A stretch of 55,988 nucleotides of DNA from Oceaniovalibus guishaninsula JLT2003. Lineage in GTDB: Bacteria; Pseudomonadota; Alphaproteobacteria; Rhodobacterales; Rhodobacteraceae. Below are positions 35,849-44,615 of this stretch, piece by piece. Below the pieces are notes generated by a model. It did no database searches. It was not told the DNA's origin and saw nothing but the letters and a program-made list of their open reading frames with translations. The position numbers and the translations under genes are program-made. The stretch is from NCBI RefSeq assembly GCF_000299575.1, contig NZ_AMGO01000062.1, positions 1 through 55,988 of the forward strand. The letters run 5' to 3'. How positions within the stretch are numbered: position 1 is the first letter of the stretch; every line of letters begins with the position of its first letter.

Positions 35849-37834
35849 TCAGGCCTTTCCGGGCGGGATCAATCGCCAGATGGCATAGGGGCGCTCATCC
35901 GGGTCTAGGCGCAGCGTATGATGCTTGCCGTGCCATGTGAACCGGTTGCCGTGGATCAGATCCTCCACCTCGATCGAGGCTTCGTCGGGAAGACCGAACT
36001 CCCACATGGGCACCTCGAACCCGAACTCGGCCCCGGCATGAGGGTCCAGCAGGACGTGGAAGAACACGTAATTGTCGGTCGCGGGGTCGAGGCGTCCGTA
36101 CCACATGACCCGGTCGTCATGCGCCGGATAAAAACGCAGGTTGGTAAAATCGCGCATGGCGGGTTGATCGCGCCGGACGCGGTTGATCAGGCGGATGTCG
36201 TCCTTGATGTTGCCGGGCGCGTCGAAGTCGCGGTGCCGAAGCTGATACTTCTCGCTGTCGAGATATTCCTCGCGCCCCGGCAACGGCGTTCCCTCGCAAA
36301 GCTCGAATCCCGAATAGAGGCCCCAGTTGCCCGCCAGCGATGCCGCGAGAATCGCACGAGTACGGAAGCCCGCCCGCCCGCTGGACTGAAGGAAGATCGG
36401 GTTGATGTCGGGCGTGTTGACGAAGAAGTTCGGCCGCATGGTGTGGCGGCATTCTTCGGTCGTCAACTCGGTCAGATATTCCGTCAGTTCGTCCTTGGTG
36501 TTGCGCCAGGTGAAATAACTGTAGGATTGGTTGAAACCCACCTTCGCCAGCCGCTTCATCACCTTGGGCCGGGTGAAGGCTTCGGACAGGAAGATCGCTT
36601 CGGGATGGCGGGCGTGAACCTCGTCGATGATCCACTCCCAGAACGGGAAGGGTTTGGTATGGGGGTTGTCCACGCGGAAGCACAGCACCCCGTGCGACGC
36701 CCAGAACAAGAACATGTCGCGAATGGCGATCCAGAACGGCCTGTTGGGGTCGCCATTGTCCAGGTAGTACCGGAAGTTGACAATATCTTCGTATTTCTTC
36801 GGCGGGTTCTCGGCGTATTTGATCGTGCCGTCGGGCCGCCGCTCGAACCAGTCGGGATGTTCTTTCACCCACGGATGATCGGGCGACGCGTTCAAGGCCA
36901 CGTCGATCGCAATCTCGAGGCCCTTGTCCGCCGCTGCCGCGACCAGCGCGTCGAAATCGTCCAACGTGCCCAGTTGCGGATGGACGTCCATGTTCCCGCC
37001 ATCCTCCGATCCGATGGCGTAGGGGCTGCCGATATCGTCCGGTTCCGCCTTCAGCGAGTTGTTTTTGCCCTTGCGGTTTGTGCGCCCGATAGGGTGGATC
37101 GGCGGGAAGTAGAGAACGTCGAATCCCAGATCCTTCACGTAATCCAGCCGATCGATCACCGTGCGGAACGTGCCGTGCTGGCCTTCGGGCCCGGTCGAGC
37201 GAGGGAAAAGTTCATACCAGGCGCTGAACGCGGCGAGTTCGCGATCCACCCAGACGGGCAGATCTCGGTCGTATTGCGTCAGGTTCGCGCGCGGTCCGAT
37301 GCGGTCCATCAGATCGGCCGTTTCGTCCGACATTAAGGCGTCCTGCGCATTCTTGCCACTGGCCGCCTTGCGCAGCGATTTTAGCGCCCGCAGGTCGGCA
37401 CCCTTTGCCTCGGCCCGGTCGAGGATTTCAAGGGCTTCCTGGATCTCGACGCCGACATCCTGCCCGGCCGCGATCTTCTTTGCCGTATCGCGCCGCCAGG
37501 CGGCGAACAGGTCCCGCCAGGCGAGGATGGTATATTCGTGGCGGCCCAACTGATCGAAGGTCAGCGTCGCGCGCCAACGGTCGTTCTCGACATGGCGCAT
37601 GCGCGCTTCGGTCCAGGTCTTGCCGCCAGCCTGCCGGGACATGACGCTGGCGCCGAACACCTCGTGACCGTCGCCAAAAAGATCCGCCTCGACCACGAAG
37701 GGACGGTCGATGACGGCTTTTGCTGCGAACCGTCCGGCGTCGATTTCCGGGTCGATCGCCTCGATTGCCATGCGGTTTGCCGCAAGCCCGCTCAGGCGGC
37801 TCATGGCGGCGGAATCGACCTTCGGCGGCTTCAT
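35849..37834 (-). CDS. glgE: Alpha-1,4-glucan:maltose-1-phosphate maltosyltransferase GlgE
   Basis: This 661-residue GH13_3 enzyme extends alpha-glucan with maltose-1-phosphate. GlgE hallmarks are YELFPRSTGPEGQHGTF, PPIHPIGRTNRKGKNNS, the nucleophile D389 in FRVDNPHTKPFPFW and acid/base E418 in FLSEAFTRP. The start at 37834 (MKPPKVDSAA) is preferred; a second ATG ten codons in is possible. Two bases separate it from treS-mak, and glgB follows, giving a complete trehalose-to-glucan pathway. Confidence 0.96.
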   Translation of the reverse strand: MKPPKVDSAAMSRLSGLAANRMAIEAIDPEIDAGRFAAKAVIDRPFVVEADLFGDGHEVFGASVMSRQAGGKTWTEARMRHVENDRWRATLTFDQLGRHEYTILAWRDLFAAWRRDTAKKIAAGQDVGVEIQEALEILDRAEAKGADLRALKSLRKAASGKNAQDALMSDETADLMDRIGPRANLTQYDRDLPVWVDRELAAFSAWYELFPRSTGPEGQHGTFRTVIDRLDYVKDLGFDVLYFPPIHPIGRTNRKGKNNSLKAEPDDIGSPYAIGSEDGGNMDVHPQLGTLDDFDALVAAAADKGLEIAIDVALNASPDHPWVKEHPDWFERRPDGTIKYAENPPKKYEDIVNFRYYLDNGDPNRPFWIAIRDMFLFWASHGVLCFRVDNPHTKPFPFWEWIIDEVHARHPEAIFLSEAFTRPKVMKRLAKVGFNQSYSYFTWRNTKDELTEYLTELTTEECRHTMRPNFFVNTPDINPIFLQSSGRAGFRTRAILAASLAGNWGLYSGFELCEGTPLPGREEYLDSEKYQLRHRDFDAPGNIKDDIRLINRVRRDQPAMRDFTNLRFYPAHDDRVMWYGRLDPATDNYVFFHVLLDPHAGAEFGFEVPMWEFGLPDEASIEVEDLIHGNRFTWHGKHHTLRLDPDERPYAIWRLIPPGKA

Positions 37835-37900
37835 GCAATCACGTCCTCTTGTTGGGCATCCCGCTGCGGAACGCGGCAGGCATGGGGTCGTTCCATCGGT

Positions 37901-39520
37901 TCAGGCGTCGGCAAGGCGTATCCAGCGCCAGCCATAGGGATCCAGATGGCGATCCGGGGCCTCGGATCCCCCGCTGGCGGCGACCAGAACGCGCGCGCCT
38001 GTCAATAGTTGCGGATCAAGGCGGACTTCGCGTCGTTCGGCGGAAAGGTTGTGCAGCGTCAGGACGCGGCCCGCCTTCCACTGTGACAACAGCGCCAGAA
38101 CGGCGCTGTCGCCCGCATCGAGGATCTCTGCGCCGCCCCAGCCGATCTCGACGGCCGAACGGCGTTCGCGCACAAGTCGCTGGACCAGCGACACCAGCGA
38201 ATGCGGATCGCCCCGCTGGTCGGCGACGTTCGCCGTCTGCGGCCCTCCCGGTTCGGTGGCGATGGAACGGGCCAGCCGCGAGGCGCTGGAAAAGCCGCCA
38301 TTCTCGCCATCCGACCACTGCATCGGGGTGCGGACCGGATTGCGCTCGTTCAGGTCTGCATTCTCGCCCATCCCGATCTCGTCGCCATACCACATGACGG
38401 GCGTTCCCGGCAGCGCGAACAGCAGCGAATGCGCAAGGTCCAGCCGCGCGCGGTCGTGGCCCAGCATCGGCGCCAGCCGCCGTCGGATGCCTCGTCCGTA
38501 GATGCGCATCGACTCGTCGGGCGCCAGCGCGGCGAAGACCTCCTCCCGCTCGGCATCGCTCAGCTTGTCGAGGCTCAGTTCGTCGTGGTTGCGCAGGAAC
38601 ACGGCCCACTGGGCCTGCAACCCGGCGCAGGGCGGCCGCGTTCGCAGGGCCTCGCGGATCGGTTCGGCATCGCCGCGCACGAAGGCCAGCCACATGCGCT
38701 GATTCAACGGAAAGTCGAACAGCATGTGCATGCGTTCGTCGGCATGGAACGCACGGCCGCCGAAGTAATCGTCCACGCTGTCGCGCGGCACGTTCGCCTC
38801 GGCCAGCATGATCGCGCCCGCCTTTCGCCACGCCAGGAAATCGCGCATCTCGGACAGCAGCAACAGCGGGTCGCGGTCGGGTTCTTCGTCCAGCCCTTCG
38901 TATTCGATCAGGAACGGCACGGCGTCGATGCGAAACCCCTCGACCCCCAGTTCCAGCCAGCAGCCCATGATCCGCAGGATTTCCTCGCGCACCAGGGGGT
39001 TGGCGATGTTGAGGTCGGCCTGATGCGAATAGAAGCGGTGCATGTACCAGGCGCCTGCCTTGTCGTCATGCGTCCAGACCGCTTCCTGCACGCCGGGAAA
39101 GATGATGCCCTTGGCGATGTCGTCCGGTTTGTCGCGGCTCCAGACATACCAGTCGCGATAGGGGCTGTCGGGGTCGCGCGCGCTTTGGAACCACGGGTGA
39201 TCGACCGATGTGTGGTTGCACACCAGATCGACCATCACCTTCATCCCGTGATCCCGCGCGGCGCGGCTGAACTCGACGAAATGTCCCAGACTGCCGAAGG
39301 CCGGATCGACATTGTAGAAATCGGTGATGTCGTACCCGTTGTCCCTGTTGGGGCTGGGATAGAACGGGTTGAGCCACAGCGTCGTGACACCCAGCCCTTC
39401 GAGATAGGCCAGCCGGTCCGTCAGGCCGCGAAAGTCGCCTGTTCCGTCGCCGTCGCCGTCCATGAACGTCTCGACATCCAGGCAGTAGATGACGGCGTTC
39501 TTGTACCATAGATCCAGCAT
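37901..39520 (-). CDS. GH13 alpha-glucosyl enzyme, trehalose-synthase-like (no kinase domain)
   Basis: This 539-residue GH13 protein resembles the TreS catalytic domain: WYKNAVIYCLDVETFMDGDGDG, GFRIDAVPFL (nucleophile), IMLAEANVPRD (acid/base), FLRNHDEL. It lacks a maltokinase part. It could be a second trehalose synthase, or an alpha-glucosidase or amylase of another subfamily; the substrate cannot be fixed by eye. It heads the minus-strand glycogen operon, 66 bases before glgE, and is divergent from the TRAP genes to the right. Confidence 0.85.
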   Translation of the reverse strand: MLDLWYKNAVIYCLDVETFMDGDGDGTGDFRGLTDRLAYLEGLGVTTLWLNPFYPSPNRDNGYDITDFYNVDPAFGSLGHFVEFSRAARDHGMKVMVDLVCNHTSVDHPWFQSARDPDSPYRDWYVWSRDKPDDIAKGIIFPGVQEAVWTHDDKAGAWYMHRFYSHQADLNIANPLVREEILRIMGCWLELGVEGFRIDAVPFLIEYEGLDEEPDRDPLLLLSEMRDFLAWRKAGAIMLAEANVPRDSVDDYFGGRAFHADERMHMLFDFPLNQRMWLAFVRGDAEPIREALRTRPPCAGLQAQWAVFLRNHDELSLDKLSDAEREEVFAALAPDESMRIYGRGIRRRLAPMLGHDRARLDLAHSLLFALPGTPVMWYGDEIGMGENADLNERNPVRTPMQWSDGENGGFSSASRLARSIATEPGGPQTANVADQRGDPHSLVSLVQRLVRERRSAVEIGWGGAEILDAGDSAVLALLSQWKAGRVLTLHNLSAERREVRLDPQLLTGARVLVAASGGSEAPDRHLDPYGWRWIRLADA

Positions 39521-39596
39521 CGGAACCCTCTCCTTCGGTCTGCGGGCGCTTGCGCCGCCCGTCCGGTCCGATCAGATTGCCCGCGAAACACGGGGC

Positions 39597-40091
39597 ATGA
39601 CAATGATCGGCGGCTATCTGAAGGTCTGCGGCTGGCTGGACATGGCTGCCAGGATCCTGTGCGGGGTGGCGGCGGTCGGCCTGACCGGCCTCGTCCTCGG
39701 CATCGTGGTGCTGCGCTATGCCTTCGGAGCGGGCTTTGTCGAGCTTCAGGATGCCGCGACCTATGCCTTCGCGGTTCTGGTGGCGTTCAGCATTCCCGTC
39801 TGTCTGGCGCAGAACGGTCATGTGCGGGTCGAGGTTCTTTCGGAACGCCTGTCGCCCCTCTATCGCCGCACCGCCGACAGGGTCGCGCTGGCGGCGTTCC
39901 TGATCCCGGTCTTCGGGCTGGTCGTCTGGGCCTACTGGCCCGAATTGCGCTATAGCTGGGCGATCCGCGAAGCATCCGTCGAAACCGGCGGGCTGGGCGG
40001 ATTGTTCGTCGTCAAGACGGCGCTGCCCGTCGCCGCCCTGCTGACCATCGTGCAAGGCATCGCCGCCAACATACGCGGGGATGCCGCATGA
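39597..40091 (+). CDS. TRAP transporter small membrane subunit (DctQ family), system 2
   Basis: This 164-residue protein has four membrane helices (ARILCGVAAVGLTGLVLGIVV and three others) and the family stretch AFSIPVCLAQNGHVRVEVLSERL. The ATG at 39597 gives MTMIGGYLKVCGW; longer frames upstream run into the GH13 promoter region. It overlaps the large subunit by ATGA. Its operon order is Q-M-P, with the binding protein last, opposite to systems 1 and 3 in this window. Confidence 0.9.
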   Translation: MTMIGGYLKVCGWLDMAARILCGVAAVGLTGLVLGIVVLRYAFGAGFVELQDAATYAFAVLVAFSIPVCLAQNGHVRVEVLSERLSPLYRRTADRVALAAFLIPVFGLVVWAYWPELRYSWAIREASVETGGLGGLFVVKTALPVAALLTIVQGIAANIRGDAA

Positions 40092-41620
40092 CCGGCAACG
40101 AGATTGCGCTGCTATTGATGATCGGCAGCCTTTTCGCCGGGATCCTGTCGGGCATTCCCGCCATGCTGGCCATTGCCGGGGTGCCCTTCGTCGCGGCCCT
40201 TCTGGGGTCCGTCTTCGGTGTGTTCGACCTGACCTTCCTGTCGTTCTTTCCCGCGCGGGTGTGGGGGATCATGTCGAACACCCTGCTGATGGCGGTGCCG
40301 CTTTTCGTGCTGATGGGGGTGCTGCTGGAACGGTCCGGACTGGCGCAAAGGATGCTGGGCGTGCTGAACGACCTTGTGCGCGGCAGCCCGCGCGGCATCG
40401 CGCTGGCGATCCTGGCGTTCTCGACCCTGATCGCGGCGGCGACAGGCATCATCGGGGCGACGGTGGTGATGCTGGTGCTGATCGGCCTGCCCGCCATGCG
40501 CGAGGCGGGCATCCCCAAGCGTCTGTCGGCCGGCATCATCTGCGCCAGCGGGACGCTGGGCCAGATCATCCCGCCCTCGATCCTGCTGGTCCTGCTGGGC
40601 GACCAGATCGGCAATACCTATCTCGAAGCGCAGCAGCGGGCGGGCAACTTCGCGCCCGATCCGGTTTCCGTCGGCGATCTCTTTGCCGGCGCCCTGATGC
40701 CGGGGCTGATGCTGGTGGCGCTCTATGCAGTATTTATTGCGCTGACGTTGCGACCGGGCCGGGGCGTGCCGTTGCTGGACCGCCGGACGGTTCCGGCGCG
40801 TGTGCTGGCCTTCACCTTCCTGCCGCCGATCCTGCTGATCGTCGCGGTCCTGGGCTCGATCCTGGCAGGCGTCGCCACGACGACCGAAGCCGCCGGCCTG
40901 GGTGCCGTCGGCGCGCTGCTGCTGGCGGGGCACGGGCTGGCGGGGCGATGGGGCCGCCGGCTGATCGTCGGGGCCGGCATCGCCTCGCTGGCGCTGGTCG
41001 CGTTGCGGATCGGCGATGCGGGGCGCGGCCTGGCGACGGCGGCGGGCGCGCTTGCGATGCTCGCCGCGCTGGTGATCGCGGCGGGCGTCCTCTGGGCGGG
41101 TTGGCGGCTGTGGCGGGGCCGGATCCTGGCCGGCGCAGTGGACGAAACCGTCAGGATCAGCGGCATGGTCTTCGGCATCGTCGTCGCCGCCTCGATGCTC
41201 AGCCTGGTCTTTCGCGGGTTCGGCGGCGACGAATGGGTGTCGCTGGCGATCGCCGACCTTCCGGGCGGCACCGGGACGGCGCTGGCGATGGTCATGCTGG
41301 TCGTCTTCCTGTTGGGCTTCATGCTGGAGGCGGTCGAGATCATCTATATCGTCGTCCCGCTGCTCGGCCCGCCGATCCTGGGCGGCGACATCAGTCCGGT
41401 CTTCTTCGGCGTCCTTCTGGCGATGAACCTGCAAACTTCCTTCCTGACGCCGCCTTTCGGGTTCGCGCTGTTCTATTTCCGCTCGGCCGCGCCGCGCGAC
41501 ATCAGCACGGCGGACATCTATCTGGGCGTCGCGCCCTTCGTGGGCTTGCAGATTTTGGCGATCGGCATTCTGATCGCATGGCCGGAACTGGCCACATGGC
41601 TGCCCGGACTGATCTTCTAG
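40088..41620 (+). CDS. TRAP transporter large membrane subunit (DctM family), system 2
   Basis: This 510-residue permease has DctM motifs: PARVWGIMSNTLLMAVPLFVLMG, ASGTLGQIIPPSILLV, and NLQTSFLTPPFGFALFYF near the C-terminus. It is longer than usual because of an extra hydrophobic, Ala/Gly-rich segment at about residues 285-345 (LAGHGLAGRWGRRLIVGAG and following). That segment probably adds helices in the middle of the protein. This form resembles the mannitol/chloroaromatic-type TRAP subunits, but substrate is not known. Confidence 0.92.
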   Translation: MTGNEIALLLMIGSLFAGILSGIPAMLAIAGVPFVAALLGSVFGVFDLTFLSFFPARVWGIMSNTLLMAVPLFVLMGVLLERSGLAQRMLGVLNDLVRGSPRGIALAILAFSTLIAAATGIIGATVVMLVLIGLPAMREAGIPKRLSAGIICASGTLGQIIPPSILLVLLGDQIGNTYLEAQQRAGNFAPDPVSVGDLFAGALMPGLMLVALYAVFIALTLRPGRGVPLLDRRTVPARVLAFTFLPPILLIVAVLGSILAGVATTTEAAGLGAVGALLLAGHGLAGRWGRRLIVGAGIASLALVALRIGDAGRGLATAAGALAMLAALVIAAGVLWAGWRLWRGRILAGAVDETVRISGMVFGIVVAASMLSLVFRGFGGDEWVSLAIADLPGGTGTALAMVMLVVFLLGFMLEAVEIIYIVVPLLGPPILGGDISPVFFGVLLAMNLQTSFLTPPFGFALFYFRSAAPRDISTADIYLGVAPFVGLQILAIGILIAWPELATWLPGLIF

Positions 41621-41632
41621 GGGGGAAACGAC

Positions 41633-42694
41633 ATGAAGCGCAGGGATTTCATCGCCGTCGGCGCGGGGGCCGCGGCGCTGCCGCTGGCCGCGCCCGCCAT
41701 CGCGCAGGGCAACATGCAGTGGAAGCTGCCCACCGCCTTTCCCAAGAACGCGCCAGGCGTCGGCACCAACGTCACCAACTTCGCCGACAAGGTCGCCGCG
41801 ATGTCGAACGGGCGGCTGACCTTCACCGTCTACGGCGCGGGCGAACTTGTGCCGCCCTTCGCGGTCGAGGATGCCGTGCAGCAGGGCAATGCCGAGGCGG
41901 GACACGGGCCGACCTATTACGCGGCCGGCAAGAACCCGGCGCTCCACTGGTTCACCGCCGTTCCCTTCGGGATGACCAGCAACGAACATGTTGCATGGCT
42001 GGAACATGGCGGCGGTCAGGATCTGTGGAACGAGGTCTATGCCGAACGCGATCTGGTCCCGTTCTATTCGGGCAACTCGAACACCCAGTCGGGCGGCTGG
42101 TTCAAGAACCGGGTCGAAGGGCTGGACAGCCTTCAGGGCCTGAACATGCGCATCGCCGGGCTGGGGGCCGAGATCTACCGCAAGCTGGGCGTCAACGCCG
42201 TGCTGATGCCCCCGCCCGAGATTTTCCAGGCGATGCAGTCGGGTGCCATCGACGCCGCCGAATGGGTCGGCCCGATGCTGGATCAGGCCTTCGGGCTGCA
42301 AAAGATCACCAACCTGTGCTATCTGCCCGCCTTCAACGAACCGGGGGCCGGTCTGGCCGTGGTCTTCAACAAGGATGCCTGGGACAGCCTGCCGGCCGAT
42401 CTTCAGGCGATCTGCAAGAATGCGGCCCATGCCGCCGCGTTGGAAAACCATGCCCAGTTCGACTATTACAACGCGCTGGCCATGGCCGACCTGAAACGGG
42501 AAGGGGTGGAGTTTCTGGCCTTTCCCGACGACGTCGTCGCCGCGATGCGCGATGCCTGGGCCGAAGTGCAGGACGAGTTGACGGCGCAGTCGGACGACGT
42601 GGCGCGTGTGCGCGAAAGCTATGACGCCTATCTGGCGCAGGCGCGCGATTATGCCGCGGCGATGACGCTGCCGATGCTGGCCGGGCGCGACTGA
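41633..42694 (+). CDS. TRAP transporter periplasmic binding protein (DctP family), system 2
   Basis: This 353-residue protein has a Tat-like signal peptide (MKRRDFIAVGAGAAALPLAAPAIAQG; RRDF motif). The mature domain has QWKLPTAFPKNAPGVGTNV, GLNMRIAGLGAEIYRKLGV and SGAIDAAEWVGP, typical of the TRAP family that binds oxo-acids and similar ligands as dimers. A GGGGGAAACG site precedes the ATG. It closes the Q-M-P set. A small hairpin starts directly after its stop codon. Confidence 0.92.
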   Translation: MKRRDFIAVGAGAAALPLAAPAIAQGNMQWKLPTAFPKNAPGVGTNVTNFADKVAAMSNGRLTFTVYGAGELVPPFAVEDAVQQGNAEAGHGPTYYAAGKNPALHWFTAVPFGMTSNEHVAWLEHGGGQDLWNEVYAERDLVPFYSGNSNTQSGGWFKNRVEGLDSLQGLNMRIAGLGAEIYRKLGVNAVLMPPPEIFQAMQSGAIDAAEWVGPMLDQAFGLQKITNLCYLPAFNEPGAGLAVVFNKDAWDSLPADLQAICKNAAHAAALENHAQFDYYNALAMADLKREGVEFLAFPDDVVAAMRDAWAEVQDELTAQSDDVARVRESYDAYLAQARDYAAAMTLPMLAGRD

Positions 42695-42802
42695 CGGCCA
42701 GGGGGCCGCGCGACGAAAGGCTTGCACGGTCCGGCAACACTGTCCAAGGTGCCCTGCAAGGTCGCCGGAACGCGCGGCCACCGCAACATCTGGGAGGATG
42801 AG
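42695..42802 (+). other. Gap between the two TRAP binding-protein genes, with hairpins
   Basis: CGGCC (42695-42699) and GGCCG (42704-42708) pair immediately behind the stop codon of the upstream binding-protein gene. Further on CTTGCA (42721-42726) and TGCAAG (42755-42760) form a second inverted repeat with a 28-base loop. The gap ends with a GGGAGG ribosome binding site. The two operons may be separate transcripts, but no T tract was seen. Confidence 0.5.
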
Positions 42803-43933
42803 ATGTCCGACAAGTCAGCCTATTCGCGCCGGTCTTTCCTGACCCGTGGCGCGATGGCCGGGGGTGCCGCGACTGGCGCCATGCTGGCCGCGCCCGCCGT
42901 TCTGGCGCAAAGCCCGATGGTCATCAAGATGCAGACGGCCTGGCCGTCTTCCAACATCTGGCAGGAGATGGCGCAGGATTACGCCAACCGGGTCGAGGAG
43001 ATGTCGGGCGGATCGCTGACGATCGACCTGCTGCCGGCGGGCGCCGTGGTGGGCGCCTTTCAAGTTCTGGACGCGGTGAACGACGGCATCCTGGATGCCG
43101 GCCATGACGTTCCCGTCTATTGGTATGGCAAGAACAAGGCGGCATCGCTTTTCGGCACGGGTCCGGTTTTCGGCGGGTCGGCGGGAACGATGCTGTCGTG
43201 GTTCTACGAAGGCGGCGGCGCCGAATTCTATCGCGAGCTGACGCAGGACATCATGGGCCTGAACATCGTCGGCTACATGGCCTTCCCGATGCCGGCGCAG
43301 CCCTTCGGCTGGTTCAAGAACGAAGTGAACACCGTCGACGACATTCAGGGCTTCAAGTATCGCACCGTGGGTCTTGCGGCCGATCTGATGCAGTCGATGG
43401 GAATGAGCGTCGCGCAGCTTCCGGGCGGCGAGATCGTTCCCGCGATGGAACGGGGCGTTATCGACGCGTTCGAATTTAACAACCCGTCTTCCGACAGGGA
43501 TTTCGGCGCGCAGGACGTGGCCAAGAACTACTATCTCGGATCCTATCATCAGGCGTCCGAAAGCTTCGAGTTCCTGTTCAACAGGGACTTCCTCGAAGAT
43601 CTCGACCCCGCGCATCAGGCGATTCTGAAATACGCGGTCGAGGCGGTATCGACCGCCAACACCGCCAAGGCGATGCGGCGCTATTCCGAAGATCTCAAGT
43701 GGTTCCAGGAAAATTCGGGCGTCACCGTCCACCGCACCTCGAATGAAATCCTGGCCGCCCAGATCGAGGCATGGGACAAGCTGATTCCCGAACTTGAAGC
43801 CGACGAGTTCATGAAGCGTGTTCTCGACAGCCAGCGCGCATGGACCGAGCTTGTCACCTATTACGAGCTGATGAACGCGCCCGATTACGCGCTGGCCTAT
43901 GAACACTACTTCCCCGGCAAGCTGAAACTCTGA
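42803..43933 (+). CDS. TRAP transporter periplasmic binding protein (DctP family), system 3
   Basis: This 376-residue protein has a Tat-type signal (SRRSFLTRGAMAGG, cleavage near AVLAQ). The mature region has KMQTAWPSSNIWQEMAQDY, GFKYRTVGLAADLMQSMG and ERGVIDAFEFNNPSSD, as in binding proteins of the mannitol/chloroaromatic TRAP group. The ATG at 42803 has a GGGAGG site. It is followed by a long stem-loop, then by its own Q and M subunits. It is clearly different in sequence from the binding protein just upstream. Confidence 0.92.
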   Translation: MSDKSAYSRRSFLTRGAMAGGAATGAMLAAPAVLAQSPMVIKMQTAWPSSNIWQEMAQDYANRVEEMSGGSLTIDLLPAGAVVGAFQVLDAVNDGILDAGHDVPVYWYGKNKAASLFGTGPVFGGSAGTMLSWFYEGGGAEFYRELTQDIMGLNIVGYMAFPMPAQPFGWFKNEVNTVDDIQGFKYRTVGLAADLMQSMGMSVAQLPGGEIVPAMERGVIDAFEFNNPSSDRDFGAQDVAKNYYLGSYHQASESFEFLFNRDFLEDLDPAHQAILKYAVEAVSTANTAKAMRRYSEDLKWFQENSGVTVHRTSNEILAAQIEAWDKLIPELEADEFMKRVLDSQRAWTELVTYYELMNAPDYALAYEHYFPGKLKL

Positions 43934-43939
43934 GCACTT

Positions 43940-43976
43940 CCGGCGACGGACCGGCGGCCCTTTAGCGGGTCGCCGG
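43940..43976 (+). repeat. 8-bp stem-loop between dctP and dctQ of TRAP system 3
   Basis: CCGGCGAC (43940-43947) and GTCGCCGG (43969-43976) pair perfectly around a 21-base loop that can itself fold partly. It lies between the binding-protein stop and the small-subunit start. The absence of a T tract points to RNA stabilisation or partial termination rather than full stop, as for the hairpin at 10274-10293. Confidence 0.65.
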
Positions 43977-44002
43977 CAGCCGCGTGCAGAACGGATTAGG
44001 AC

Positions 44003-44584
44003 GTGTCCCGTTACATCGCATTCGCCGATGCCCTGTCGGCCGCTTTCGGCAAGGTGTTCGGCTGGCTGGTGATCTTGATGACGTTCGGGGTCAGCTATGA
44101 AGTGTTCGTGCGCTACGTTCTCAACAGCCCGACCCCCTGGTCGCTGGACGTGTCGTTCATCATGTACGGCACGCTGTTCATGATCGGCGGCGCCTACACC
44201 CTGTCGCGCGGCGGCCATGTGCGCGGCGACTTCCTCTATCGCCTCTGGCCGATCCGGGTTCAGGCAGGCGTCGATCTGGTGCTCTATCTGGTCTTCTTCT
44301 TTCCCGGCATCCTCGCGCTGATCTTCGCGGGCTGGAAATATGCCTCGCGGTCCTGGGGTTACGGCGAGGTCAGCGTCAACAGCCCCGCCGGCATCCCGAT
44401 CTATCAATTCAAGTCCGTGATCGTCGTGGCCGGTATCCTGCTGTTCATCCAGGGGATCGCGCAGGTCTTCCGCTGCATCATCGCCCTGCGGGATGGCGTC
44501 TGGCCCGCCGCCGCCGAGGATGTCGAGGAAACCGAGGTTCTGGCGATGAACCGCGCGGCGGGTCATCACCCCGACATGGAATGA
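44003..44584 (+). CDS. TRAP transporter small membrane subunit (DctQ family), system 3
   Basis: This 193-residue, four-helix protein contains VIFVRYVLNSPTPWSLD-like family sequence (VSYEVFVRYVLNSPTPW), TLSRGGHVRGDFLYR after helix two, and a final helix SVIVVAGILLFIQGIAQV. The extended loop between helices three and four (KYASRSWGYGEVSVNSPAG) is typical of the mannitol/chloroaromatic TRAP type. The start is GTG at 44003 with a GGATTAGGA site. The large subunit follows after 31 bases. Confidence 0.9.
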   Translation: MSRYIAFADALSAAFGKVFGWLVILMTFGVSYEVFVRYVLNSPTPWSLDVSFIMYGTLFMIGGAYTLSRGGHVRGDFLYRLWPIRVQAGVDLVLYLVFFFPGILALIFAGWKYASRSWGYGEVSVNSPAGIPIYQFKSVIVVAGILLFIQGIAQVFRCIIALRDGVWPAAAEDVEETEVLAMNRAAGHHPDME

Positions 44585-44615
44585 CGTCCGTTTTCCCCTA
44601 TCGGAGTTGCCGACA

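Noticed and set aside
40112-42781. 889-codon open frame on the minus strand opposite the TRAP system 2 genes
   Set aside because: The translation is His/Arg/Gln/Asp-rich, without any domain, and lies wholly antisense to well-supported transporter genes.
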